Assembly: GCA_963704405.1 (NCBI GenBank)
Contig: OY969903.1
Span: 4,821,565 to 4,885,564, forward strand
Reading direction: 5' to 3'
Origin: MFD01213-c1 sp963704405
GTDB taxonomy: Bacteria; Planctomycetota; Phycisphaerae; Tepidisphaerales; Tepidisphaeraceae
DNA: 64,000 bases
Position numbers and translations under genes: made by a program. This document shows, one piece after another, positions 1 to 9,329 of this stretch (its first letter is position 1; each line of letters starts with the position of its first letter). The notes beneath the pieces were generated by a model. It was not told the DNA's origin, made no database searches, and was given only the letters and a program-made list of their open reading frames with translations.

Positions 1-11
1 GAGTATTCACA

Positions 12-482
12 ATGGTTTCTTCCACCCAAACTTTTGATCGGCAACTGGCTCGTTCAATCGGGCCGCTCGCAACTATTGTGACCGCGTTTGAACGGTCGCA
101 ATCACCGGCGACGGACATACGGCGTCAGGAGGTTCGTAACGCTATGGCAGGGTTAATGACTCTCGCCCGCGTCCTGAAGATCAGGATTGATCCGTGTGTG
201 CAGGGGGCATTCGACAACGATGTTGTCGATGGGCGGCTCGTGTTCTCTGCAACCATGATCGGGCGGAACGATAACGATGGGCCTATTGTTCGCTTCTTCG
301 ATCCCTTCGATTTAGTGCATCGTTGGCACGAGCTTGCCGCCGACGCAGACCTGTCACACCTGATTCGCGTTTACCCGGAAAAGGCGTCGGACGCTTCGCC
401 TCTAAAGCGTGGCGTCTACCTTCGCATCACTGTGCCGAAGACGCCCCACCAGACATTAACCACCGCGACTGTTGCGGCGTGA
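12..482 (+). CDS. hypothetical protein of an integrated element
   Basis: A 156-residue protein with no signal peptide or membrane segment. I do not recognise a family with confidence. The middle part (about residues 45-100) alternates hydrophobic and polar residues around an IDP..QG turn and a VDGRLVFSA strand-like stretch. It loosely recalls small phage recombination-associated proteins, but this is only an impression. It lies in the same orientation as the phage-like genes downstream and stops about 80 bases before the IS630 insertion. It is therefore best seen as cargo of the integrated element that occupies the first 7.7 kb. Confidence 0.5.
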   Translation: MVSSTQTFDRQLARSIGPLATIVTAFERSQSPATDIRRQEVRNAMAGLMTLARVLKIRIDPCVQGAFDNDVVDGRLVFSATMIGRNDNDGPIVRFFDPFDLVHRWHELAADADLSHLIRVYPEKASDASPLKRGVYLRITVPKTPHQTLTTATVAA

Positions 483-560
483 AACAACTGATTGCCCGCG
501 AGACCCTTTTACTACGAACCTCAAACCCTTAACGGAGACGAAATGGATCGCAGAAATGAC

Positions 561-574
561 TAGTGGTCCGTCAC
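561..574 (+). repeat. left terminal inverted repeat of IS630 element
   Basis: TAGTGGTCCGTCAC, matching the reverse complement of the right end except at two positions. The leading TA is the expected target duplication. Confidence 0.85.
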
Positions 575-614
575 TGGTGAGCTGAATAGTATCGGCCTCT
601 GACTCGGAGGTCGA

Positions 615-1750
615 ATGAAGAAGAAGTATCACGTTACATTAACGCCGGAAGAGCGATGTGAACTGCAACAGATGATTTCAGCAGGCAAGGCCGCGGCGCG
701 GAAGTTGATGCATGCGCGGATTCTGTTGAAAGCAGATGAGGCTGAGGGCGGACCGGGATGGAGTGATCCGGAGATTGCCCAGGCGCTGGACGTGGGGCTC
801 TCGACGGTCTGGCGGGTGCGTCAGCGGCTTGTGGAGGAAGGAATTGCCGCGGCGCTGCTGCCTAAGCCGAGTCAACGCGTCTATGAACGCAAGCTCGATG
901 GCGCTGGCGAGGCGCACTTGATCGCTGTCGCCTGCTCAAAGCCGCCGCAGGGACACAAGCAGTGGACGCTACGGCTGCTGGCGGATCGGATGGTGGTGCT
1001 GGGGCACGCGGATAGGCTCTCGCACGAGACGGTGCGCCGGGTTCTAAAAAAAACGAGCTCAAGCCCTGGTTGAAACAGATGTGGTGCATCCCGCCGCAGG
1101 CGGATTGTGGGTTTGTGGCGGCGATGGAAGACGTGCTTGAGGTGTATCACCGGCCGAAGGATCCGCAGCGTCCGGTGGTCTGCATGGATGAGACCAGCAA
1201 GCAGTTGATCGGTGAAATTCGAACGCCACTGCCACCGCAGCCGGGGGTGCCGATGCGTTATGACTGCGAGTATGTGCGCAATGGAACGGCGAATCTGTTC
1301 ATGGCCTTTGAGCCGCTGGCTGGCTGGCGTCATGTGGAGGTGACCGACAGCCGCCGCCGCAGTGACTGGGCCTGGTTCATCAAGGATCTGGTGGACGGGC
1401 GGTACAGACAGGCACAGAAGATTGTGTTGGTGATGGATCAACTGAACACGCATTCCACCGCCAGCTTGTACGAGGCATTCGAACCGGCTGAGGCACGACG
1501 CATCGCTGAGAAGCTGGAGATCCACCACACGCCCAAGCACGGCTCCTGGCTGAACATGGCCGAAATTGAACGGAGTGTGTTGTCGCGACAGTGCCTGCAG
1601 GAACGGATGGAGGATAAAGCGACCCTGAAACAGCAGGCCTCAAGTTGGCAGGCCAAGCGCAATCGACAACATCGTGGAGCGGACTGGCAGTTCACGGCCG
1701 CCGACGCCCGCGTCAAGCTTAAGCGGCTTTACCCTTCAGTCCAGGCGTGA
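615..1750 (+). CDS. IS630-family transposase (two frames joined by -1 frameshift)
   Basis: The transposase cuts and pastes the element with a DDE catalytic core. The first frame (615-1073) carries the N-terminal helix-turn-helix region, including a QALDVGLSTVWRVRQ segment. The second frame (to 1750) carries the DDE_3 endonuclease: first Asp in CMDETSK, second in LVMDQLNTH, and Glu in the GSWLNMAEIE motif. It ends with the usual DARVKLKRLYP tail. The frames overlap at 1046-1053, a run of eight A. The zero-frame codons CTA AAA AAA fit the slippery heptamer A AAA AAA, and a -1 shift there gives LKKNELKPWLKQMWC, a natural continuation. Either programmed frameshifting or a lost A would explain the arrangement. 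No catalytic residue is missing. Confidence 0.88.
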
Positions 1751-1760
1751 CGGAGTACTA
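1747..1760 (-). repeat. right terminal inverted repeat of IS630 element
   Basis: Its reverse complement reads TAGTACTCCGTCAC, aligned with the left end over 12 of 14 bases. It ends with the TA target duplicate and overlaps the last codons of the transposase gene. Confidence 0.85.
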
Positions 1761-1765
1761 GCGTA

Positions 1766-2011
1766 ATGTTGAGTACCGAAGATCATCGCAACTTGGCGAC
1801 CCGACTGCGAAACGCGCTGCGTGAAGTGGAGGCCGTGCGTCAGGAGTGGGAGGATGCGCATGCGCCGGATTATCCGCCCGCAGGCATTGTAACTGCGCTA
1901 ACCGAAGCTGCACTTGGCATTCGGCATTCGCAGTTGCGGCTGGATAAGGAATTAGTCAAGGCATTCCCCGATCGCACATTTTCTTATTGGAGCGAGGGGG
2001 GACAATCGTGA
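1766..2011 (+). CDS. small hypothetical protein of the integrated element
   Basis: An 81-residue, mostly helical-looking soluble protein with no recognised domain. The first half is charged (RNALREVEAVRQEWEDA). The stop overlaps the GTG start of the next gene (GTGA), so the two are probably translated together. The IS630 element lies directly upstream and may have separated the gene from its original promoter. Confidence 0.5.
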   Translation: MLSTEDHRNLATRLRNALREVEAVRQEWEDAHAPDYPPAGIVTALTEAALGIRHSQLRLDKELVKAFPDRTFSYWSEGGQS

Positions 2012-2238
2012 GCGACACCCCATTAAAGCGGCTCCGACTCGCAGAAGTTCCGGCCTATGTGCTTACCAAGCACGGTTTAGAAACGTCGAGGCAATCCGTT
2101 TACAACTGGATGAAGCTCGGCGTAGGCGGGGAGTTTCTGCCAACAGCACTTTCCCCCGGCGTTTGTGATTACCGCCCAGTTCGCACCACCAGCGCGGCGG
2201 ACGTTGATGCCTTTTTAGCCCTCATCAGCAAGGCGTGA
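2008..2238 (+). CDS. excisionase-like helix-turn-helix protein
   Basis: A 76-residue protein read from GTG at 2008, which overlaps the preceding stop by four bases. This start is preferred over an in-frame ATG at 1987 inside the upstream gene. The segment LAEVPAYVLTKHG followed by SRQSVYNWMKLG looks like a winged helix-turn-helix of the excisionase/MerR-like (HTH_17) kind, which reads DNA at attachment sites or prophage promoters. A C-terminal SAADVDAFLA helix is typical of this class. The function in excision or regulation is inferred from the fold impression and the phage-like setting. Confidence 0.55.
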   Translation: MSDTPLKRLRLAEVPAYVLTKHGLETSRQSVYNWMKLGVGGEFLPTALSPGVCDYRPVRTTSAADVDAFLALISKA

Positions 2239-2250
2239 TGAGGAAATGAT

Positions 2251-2583
2251 GTGGGCAAGCTCTCTTCATATTCAAGCCGGGCGCGTGGACCCCTCACGCC
2301 TGAAGAACGTGATGTACAAGCCGCGCTACGCAGTTACACAACAAGTGGTGATCGGCAGTGGGTGCCCGTCACGGTGTTGTGGGCACGGTACTTGGATTGG
2401 TGGTCAACGTATCGGTGGAAGTGGCGGCTTGATCCCGCATACCCAGATGGCCGGTATCCGCGATTGACGCGGCGGCAATTCGGGCGTGCGGTTCGCAGAT
2501 GCTTCCCTGGAGTAGATCGCATCAGGCGAGTGGTTCAACGAAAACTGCAATACGGGTATCGCGGCCTTTGCGCCGCTGATTGA
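2251..2583 (+). CDS. primase C-terminal winged-helix-like protein
   Basis: A 110-residue basic protein starting at GTG. Its core (VPVTVLWARYLDWW, then LTRRQFGRAVRRCFPGV, then QRKLQYGYRGL) resembles the C-terminal domain of phage and satellite primase-helicases. There a segment choosing a subunit or DNA is followed by an FGRxLRxxFP helix and a YxYRGL strand. The ATPase part of such a primase is absent from the window, so this is either a free-standing domain or the remnant of a larger gene. It is followed 21 bases later by the large structural-type gene. Confidence 0.5.
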   Translation: MGKLSSYSSRARGPLTPEERDVQAALRSYTTSGDRQWVPVTVLWARYLDWWSTYRWKWRLDPAYPDGRYPRLTRRQFGRAVRRCFPGVDRIRRVVQRKLQYGYRGLCAAD

Positions 2584-2604
2584 ATCTCAAAAGGATGGAA
2601 GAAA

Positions 2605-5600
2605 ATGGCACAGCGATTGGATGATTTTCTGGCTTCCGGTACGCCTGCTCAGAGCGCGGCCGATGACGCCCCGCCGGTGGCGTCTAAGCCCATGCGGCTT
2701 GATGCGTACCTCTCACAATCCGCGTCAATTCCAACTGATCCCCAGCCAGTATCTAAACCCGCTGGTGTGCGGCTTGAAGATTTTCTGGCTCAGCCATCCG
2801 CCCCTGCCGTTGCTTCGCAGCCCCTGCGGCTGGATCAGTTCCTTGCCCATTCGTCGCCTACTGGCACCGCTGGTGCTCCGGTGCTTGGGCCGGATATGAG
2901 TAAAGGCGTACTCAGCCCTGATAGTGCGGTGCAGCCCGGCTTCCGTGGTGAACTCACGCCAGAGATGCAGGCCCACTACCTCCACCAAGCCAACAATGAT
3001 CCGCTCGCGGCCATCAAGAATGCGACAGCAGAGGGATGGAAAGTCAGCCACCCCCAGTCATTCGGTGCCGCGTCGATGGCTGCTGGTGCTCCGCAAAGCG
3101 GCGTGGGGAATTTTCTTACTTCCGCCGTATCCTCGTTTGCTGATCCGCTTTCGAACGCTCTGATTCGTGGTGTTGCCGCCACGGGTGCGGTCTCGCCGGA
3201 GCGGGCGGAAGCGGCAATGGCGGTACACCCTCTTCCGTTTGACCCTTCTCGCACGTCGGGACAGATCGGCAGCTTCGTCGGTCAAGGTGCTGCTGCTGTG
3301 GCTGCACCCGAATTAACCCCTGCCATGTTCGCGGCCCAAGCCGGTGAGCAGGCACAGGAGAATGTAGATCAGCGCCGGGCCGCAGGTGAAAACATTTCCG
3401 GCATACGTCAGGCGTTGGATGTTGGTGGTCAAGCCGCATTGGCGTTCGGTCTCGGCAAACTCGGCCCCGGTCAGGCTGCCAACAAAGCGGTGCTCGGCCT
3501 GATGCCTGCAATGCGTTCTTCAGTGATGCAGGCGATTCGAAATACGCTGGTTTCTTCGGGCATTCATGCGGGTGAGCAGGAACTTTATAACCTCGCCAGC
3601 CACATCATTACTAAGGCCACAGGGGTAAATCCTGATGAGTCGTTGACGGAGGGAATGGGTGCCGCAGCCGTGCAGGGCGCGGTGATGGGCGGCGTCGGTC
3701 AGGCCGTGCATGAGGCGATCGCCTCACACCTGCCCGCTACGGTAGCCGGTGACAAAGGCTCCAACCAAGACACCGCAGAAGAAAACAACAACGTTGATCT
3801 CAAAGGGGTCCATACTCCTGATAATCGTACCACCGTCCAATCGGCTGAAGCCCCGGCGGAAAATCTGTTGCAGAAGATGCGGCAGCGCCAAGAACAACAG
3901 ACCACCGAATCCAACCCCCCGTCTTCATCACAGCAGAATCTATTGCAGCGGCTTCGCGAGCAACAGACATCCGCACAGCCCGCTCCGGCTGATGTGTCCG
4001 GCCATCCTGCGGAACTCGCCAACGCGGAGTCCGTGGGAAAGTGGTACGGGGATACGTTTAACGACAAGGCCAACGCGCCCACGATTGAAGCGCTGGCGTC
4101 GATGAATAAGGGCAAGTTTGTTCTGGCTGATGTCCCGCCGGATCGCGTTGAACCGGGCAACCTCCTGGGTGGTGACAAAGACCAATCCAAGGTGAATACC
4201 ATCGCCAAGATGTCCCCGGAGCAACGGGACGCGCTGCCGCCTGGGGTTCTTGTTTCAACGCGCGATGGCAATCTGATGGTGGCTGATGGGGCACACCGGC
4301 TGCTCGCGCGCAGCAGGCTGGGGACGCCAGTTATCGCGCCTATGTGCCGGAAAGTGCGATTGGGAAGAATGGAGTAGTCAAAGCGGGTGAGGGGGTCGAA
4401 AAAACTTCCGCACCAGACGCAGCAGGAGCGACGGGAACACCCTCGGATGAGTCACAGGTCGCAGGACGGAAGCTTGGCCCCTTGCAGCGGACAGGGGCGG
4501 TCTCCCTGCCGGATGTGGACCTTGGCCCCCTGAAGAAATCGTGGGATTGGGTCAATCGTCAGTTGGGCACAGGCGCGAACCTCGATAAAAATCAGCGTGT
4601 AACTGCTGACAATATCCGCACCAACATGGGCCAGCAGGAGCTTCACGCGATCCGCACCGAATCCGCCCTGAAGCCATTTCGTGAGACGATGGAGAAATGG
4701 ACTCCGGCGGCGAAGGCGCAGTGGGTCGATCAGATCGAAGCAGGCCAGCCATCACCTGATCCGAAGCTCCAACCTGCCGCTGATCTCAATGCGTCCCTGA
4801 ATGAACAGAACATCAAGGAAGGCAAACAGTACGGGTTGAACACCACCAAATGGGACGGGGATTGGATCGGGCGGTTGGCGACGTTTCCTGATGAAGCGGA
4901 ACATAATAGTACGCGGTCAACAATCGCAGGTCGGCAGAATTTCCTGAAGGGCCGGTCGTTCGACACCTTCAGCGATTTCAAAAATTTCGTGGAAAGTCAC
5001 GGCGGTCGTCTGATGTACGACAATCCGATGGATATGTTGCTTGCCAAGCAAATGGAAGTCCGCCGCAGCATCGACGCCCGCAAGGCAATGTACGGTGAAG
5101 AAGATCGCAAGATGCTCAAGTGGGTGCCTGACGGCGAAGCCCCACCCGCAAACTTTGATGCCCGGCTGGATGACCGGCTTGCGAAACAGGAACGGCCTGT
5201 CATTGCCCCCAAGCAACTGGTGGCCCGGCTGGCCCAGATGCCGCACTTCGACGGACGGAAATTTATCGACTCGCCGGAGTGGCAGAACAATGCCCAAATG
5301 CTTCGGCCCGGCGATACGATGCCAGACGGTTACGCTTACACCGGAGAAACCAAACGCGGCCAATATGCGGCTGATCCAAACGTGGCCGGGCTGTTCAACA
5401 ATTTGATCTCCGGCGGTCTGACGAAAGACCTGCCGATTCTTAAACAGATTATCGGTGTGAAGCGTGCTGCAACGGCGATCAATCTGGCCCTCCCCACGGT
5501 ACACGCGACTCTCGAATCCTTTGGCAATGTGGCCCAGTCATTTGGCCGGGCGATCGATAACGCTGCTCATGGCGAATGGGATTTGGCGGCGAAGAATGCG

Positions 5601-7073
5601 GCCCGAATGAATCCCGGTGTCGCCGGACGATTTGGCCGGGCCATTCGCGAGCAAGCAACCGATCCATCGGCCCACCCGGAACTTGAACCGCTGGTGCAGA
5701 CATCTGTAGAGGGCGGCAACAAGTTCAACATCAAATCAGTTCTGAACAAAACCAGTTTTCAGAAAGCCGCCGATGCGTGGAAGGAAGCTGATGGGGTTGG
5801 GGCCGCACTGAATCTGGTGAAAGCGGTCCACAATACGGTGCAATCGCCCGTCTTCGAACACTTTATTCCTGATCTTCGTGCTGCTGGCAAAGCAGCCGCA
5901 GCGGAGACGGCGTTACGGCGGGGATTGAGCGGTGAGGAACTTCGCACGCACATGGCGAAGGCACAGGATGACATTGATAACGTGCTGGGCACGGTCATTC
6001 GCACCCATCAGTTTCAGAACAAGGTCATCACGGATGTTATGGACGCGGTGATGCTCGCCCCTAAGTTTGTCGAGGGCACCTTCCGCTTCGCCGGTGCAAC
6101 AGCCCGTGATACGGCACTCGCCCTGCGGGATGTCGCCCAAGGAAAATCGCCGAAGCTGACTCCTGCCATGTATACCGCCGTGGGTGGCGTGTTGTCTCAT
6201 GCCATCGGTGCCGCGCTGACACAGATGGTGTACACGAAGATGACCACCGGCAAATCCGTTTTGCCTTCGTCACCGCAGGATTATTTTGCCCCGCAAACGG
6301 GCCGCGTGGATGCAGAAGGACGCCCACAACGTCTTAGCCTGTTATCACCCTTCAGCGCCCTCTTCAGCTTTGCACGCAACGCCCCTGGTGCTGCCGGAAG
6401 TCGCGTGGCTTCGTTATGGCGAAGTGGCTATCACGCAATCGAAAATCAGGATGAACATGGGGTGCAGGTTCGGAATCCTGATGACTCAGGCGGTAAACAA
6501 GCCTTCGATACCGCGAAGTATATGGTGAAGGAAAATGCCCCGATCCAGCTTCAAAATTTCCTCAAGCCTTCGCATCCCGGACAGCCTGCAACGTGGGATA
6601 CGCGAGTAGGCGAGGCGGTGGGCCTGCGGTATTCCAATCCCAGCACGTCCGACGCCGAGAAGGCGGCGTTTGATGTACTGGCCGATCACCGCGACGTGGG
6701 CGGCAAGACACAAGAGCAGGCAGACCGTAGCGCGATGGTCGCACAATTTGCCAATGATCTTCGCCACCGGGCACCAGATGCCGCCACCAATATCCGTAAG
6801 GCCGTGCGTGAAGGAAAACTGACAATTGCCGATACCTCCCTTATTCGCAAACGCGCTGAAGAACCGTCTGGGCTGATCGGTCTTGTCCGGGATTCCAACA
6901 TCCGTCCCGATGAACTGATGGAGCGAGTGTGGCCGAAGGCGACTGACGATGAGAAGCGGCAGATTCAATGGGCCGTCCGGGGCCGTGTCGGTCGGTCGGA
7001 ATCACTGTCACCAGATCAGAAGCGGGCCTACCTCCAGCAGATCATGCGAGACGTTCGCCCCCCGTCGCCCTGA
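2605..7073 (+). CDS. large phage virion/polyvalent-type protein, frameshifted
   Basis: About 1490 residues once two frames are joined (2605-4377 and the frame ending 7073). Residues 1-85 carry four spaced copies of an RLDxFL/RLDAYL motif in Pro/Ala-rich linkers. A Gly/Ala-rich, partly hydrophobic region follows. Around residues 540-580 there is a ParB-like segment, DGNLMVADGAHRLLA. The reading frame breaks here near 4303-4311. In the second frame the text continues QQAGDASYRAYVPESA, the expected continuation, so one G is probably missing from a GCGGCG-like string. The rest is long, helical and soluble, like internal virion or polyvalent proteins injected with phage DNA. Such a role is inference. 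The gene overlaps the next one (TGATG). Confidence 0.6.
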
Positions 7074-7420
7074 TGGCCGGGCGGTCTTCAATGGGCAGTG
7101 GTTCTGCAACGAGTCTTTATCTGGATGGGCAGCGAATGACCGAATTACAGCACCGACTGACGGGCAACGTGCTACTCGACGTGACTACTCGGCTTAAAAT
7201 GGTGCTCGCTCTGCTCCGGCAGCATTATCCCTCAACGCATGACTCCCATCGTCAGGGTAGTGCCGCCCTCGACAGCCTACAGGGGTTGCGGATCACGATG
7301 GAGAATGAGGGACGCCGCGAGCATCCTGGGGCGGGTGTTGTCTATCCAGTTGTGCCGCCCCCATCTGCGGGTCTGCAACACGCTGTAGCAGAATGCGGCG
7401 ACGGCGTCGGCAGCGATTGA
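7073..7420 (+). CDS. small hypothetical protein at the end of the integrated element
   Basis: A 115-residue reading frame whose ATG at 7073 overlaps the stop of the large upstream gene (TGATG), the usual sign of translational coupling. The segment LQHRLTGNVLLDVTTRLKMVLALL looks helical; the C-terminus is Gly/Pro-rich and low in pattern. No family is recognised. It is the last gene before about 500 bases of non-coding DNA holding the putative attachment site. Confidence 0.45.
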   Translation: MAGRSSMGSGSATSLYLDGQRMTELQHRLTGNVLLDVTTRLKMVLALLRQHYPSTHDSHRQGSAALDSLQGLRITMENEGRREHPGAGVVYPVVPPPSAGLQHAVAECGDGVGSD

Positions 7421-7942
7421 GGGGCTGCGTTTAAACGGGGTCGTCACCTGCGGGCGGCATCACCTAGATGGAGATTTGGTATCGGTGTGACAGCCGCGCC
7501 CCGCAAATTACTGGTTCCTTAACGCACGGGCATGTTGTCAATCGACCATATTAAGAATGCGTTGCCGAACTACCGCAGACATAGTAGGCCAAGCAAGAAT
7601 GAGACGTTTAAGCCCATTCTCCTCTGATGGGCTGGTTCCGGCGGTATTGTCTGCAACTGTGCCGGATTCTGTGCCGCCTGATTGTGTCGCGCCTAGTTTT
7701 TCAGGGGAAATTGCTCCATCGTTCGAATCCTGTCGCGGGTATGGCGATCCTCTTCGCCGTTGACATCCAGTATTCCGCCTCCGTCAAAACCCTAAGCTCA
7801 GGGCACTCATAAAATATCAATGTTTTTCCCTTGATCGAATCTGGCAAGATTGATATTTTCCCCCTTTCGCATCGCGGATCTGCTCATTTCTGGGTGACTG
7901 ACGTCACTTCCCACATTTCTCTCACGGCAGGATGGAAAAACC
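7421..7942. other. non-coding end of integrated element
   Basis: No convincing reading frame is visible. The only recognisable element is the tRNA 3'-end-like segment at 7721-7741. The bases after it are taken to be original chromosome and include the leader of the gene at 7943, with an AGGATGG ribosome-binding site about ten bases before its ATG. Confidence 0.5.
7721..7741 (+). other. tRNA 3'-end-like fragment, candidate attachment site
   Basis: The sequence starts with GTTCGAATCC, matching a tRNA T-loop and the 3' strand of the T-stem. Seven bases (CGCGGGT) that could be an acceptor-stem 3' strand and an A at the discriminator position follow. No matching 5' half lies upstream, so this is not a complete tRNA. 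Integrases of phages and islands often recombine into tRNA 3' ends and leave such a copy at the far end of the element. The intact tRNA and the integrase would then lie left of this window. Confidence 0.45.
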
Positions 7943-9073
7943 ATGCACTTTCCCTTCAAGCGTTTCAAAGCTTTAATGGCTGGATTCTCCCTTGGCTGCA
8001 CTGTGGCGCTCAGTGCCCACGCCGCCCCCGTTGCCGTCAATGGCCGCTTCCAACTCCTTTATGCCGCCCAGGATGACGGCACCATTCACGTTTACGACAT
8101 CAACAATTCCCATCACCAGCTCAAGGTGGTTCGAGCATTTCCCGCCACCTCCGGCGCTGATGTCCGCGGAGCTTGCGCTGCCGCCCCGACCCATCGCTTT
8201 TACGTGATGTACAACGTGGGCAGTTCTGGCCACATTGCCTGCGTTGATCTCCTGAACGATCACATTCTCTTCAACAAAACCATGGCCACCCGCATCGACC
8301 GGGGGGACGCTTCTCACGACGGAATGAAACTCTTTGTGCCCTCGTGCGAATCCGACACCCACCGCTGGGAATATGTGCTGGATCGCAACGCCAACGAAAT
8401 CACGCGTATCACAATGCCGCCGTCCACGCATGACACCTTCGTCAGCGCTGACGGCACCAAGGTCTTCATGGAAAATAAATCCACTGACGACCGCATCCGC
8501 ACAATCTCAGAATCCAGCAACGCGATCATCGCAACCTCGGGGAAATTCGCCAACATCATTCAGCCCTTCTCCGTGGACGGCAAAAACAAGCTGATGATCG
8601 CCGACGTCGAAGGCATCTACGGCTTCCAGTATGGCGACATTTCCACCGGGCGCGTCTTTGGCACCGCGCTGTTCACGGGAACGCGCAATGTGCTCGGCAG
8701 TTCCACTCATCCCCACGGCATCGGCATCACCCCGAACAACGCGGAGGGCTGGGTCTGCGATCGCGGGACCGGAAATCATTTCGTGCATGTCTTTAACATC
8801 GCCAATGCCCCCGCCACCGCGCCCAAGCAAACCCATCTGGTGACTGTCACCATGGACAACCCCCATTGGCTCACCTTCGATATTGATGGTCACTATTGTT
8901 ATGTCGCGGGGGCCAAAGGCCTCAATGAGAACACAAATGTCATAGCCACCGCGACCTATAGCCGCGTGGCTACGTTCTCACCATCGGAAGACATGCTCGA
9001 AGTCGATTTCAGCAGCACCAGCTCCGTCGTCACCCGAACCGGCGACCAGTTCGGTATTGGAAGGGCGCACTGA
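7943..9073 (+). CDS. exported beta-propeller (YVTN/quinoprotein-like) protein
   Basis: 376 residues. The N-terminus has basic residues, a hydrophobic stretch and an AHA-A signal-peptidase site near residue 27. The mature part consists of repeated short strands with motifs such as YAAQDDGTIHVYDINN, FVSADGTKVFMEN and HGIGITPNNAEGWVCDR. These are typical of seven-bladed propellers of the YVTN/quinoprotein class that read secreted ligands or cofactors. No enzyme active site is evident. It stands alone, with its own ribosome-binding site and a strong terminator 45 bases after the stop, so it is probably monocistronic. The precise ligand is unknown. Confidence 0.65.
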   Translation: MHFPFKRFKALMAGFSLGCTVALSAHAAPVAVNGRFQLLYAAQDDGTIHVYDINNSHHQLKVVRAFPATSGADVRGACAAAPTHRFYVMYNVGSSGHIACVDLLNDHILFNKTMATRIDRGDASHDGMKLFVPSCESDTHRWEYVLDRNANEITRITMPPSTHDTFVSADGTKVFMENKSTDDRIRTISESSNAIIATSGKFANIIQPFSVDGKNKLMIADVEGIYGFQYGDISTGRVFGTALFTGTRNVLGSSTHPHGIGITPNNAEGWVCDRGTGNHFVHVFNIANAPATAPKQTHLVTVTMDNPHWLTFDIDGHYCYVAGAKGLNENTNVIATATYSRVATFSPSEDMLEVDFSSTSSVVTRTGDQFGIGRAH

Positions 9074-9117
9074 AACAGCCGCGGCAACTGCAAACTCGTT
9101 TCTTGAAACTTTCAGCG

Positions 9118-9158
9118 ACACGGAACAAGGCTTTTACGCCTCGTTCCGTGTTTCTTTT
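9118..9158 (+). terminator. Rho-independent terminator after the beta-propeller gene
   Basis: ACACGGAACAAGGC (9118-9131) pairs with GCCTCGTTCCGTGT (9138-9151) with one mismatch around a six-base loop. A T-rich tail follows. Confidence 0.85.
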
Positions 9159-9329
9159 TGCCCCTCTTCCCTTGCTTTTCACTCTTATCTGTCGCATCGT
9201 TCAAATTCTGGCACGGGCATTTGGATCACCTGCAATCAATAGCGATTTTTCGGCAATTTATGCTCGATGAGCTGGCTTGCCGCATAACGCCTGAGATGGG
9301 TGGCTACAATAATCCGGAGAATCCGCCGC

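Larger units (their letters stand above)
561..1760 (+). mobile_element. IS630-family insertion sequence, apparently complete
   Basis: A 1.2-kb element bounded by near-perfect 14-nt terminal inverted repeats (561-574 and 1747-1760, 12 of 14 matching) that begin with TA on both sides. This is what the IS630/Tc1-mariner family leaves, because it inserts at TA and duplicates it. It contains one transposase gene in two overlapping frames with the DDE triad intact. The element sits just upstream of the small gene starting at 1766, inside the phage-like region. Removing it and one TA copy would join the sequence ending at 560 to 1759. Confidence 0.9.

Noticed and set aside
7711..7741. Complete tRNA gene
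   Set aside because: Only the T-loop and 3' strand are present; no 5' acceptor strand, D arm or anticodon arm can be paired upstream.
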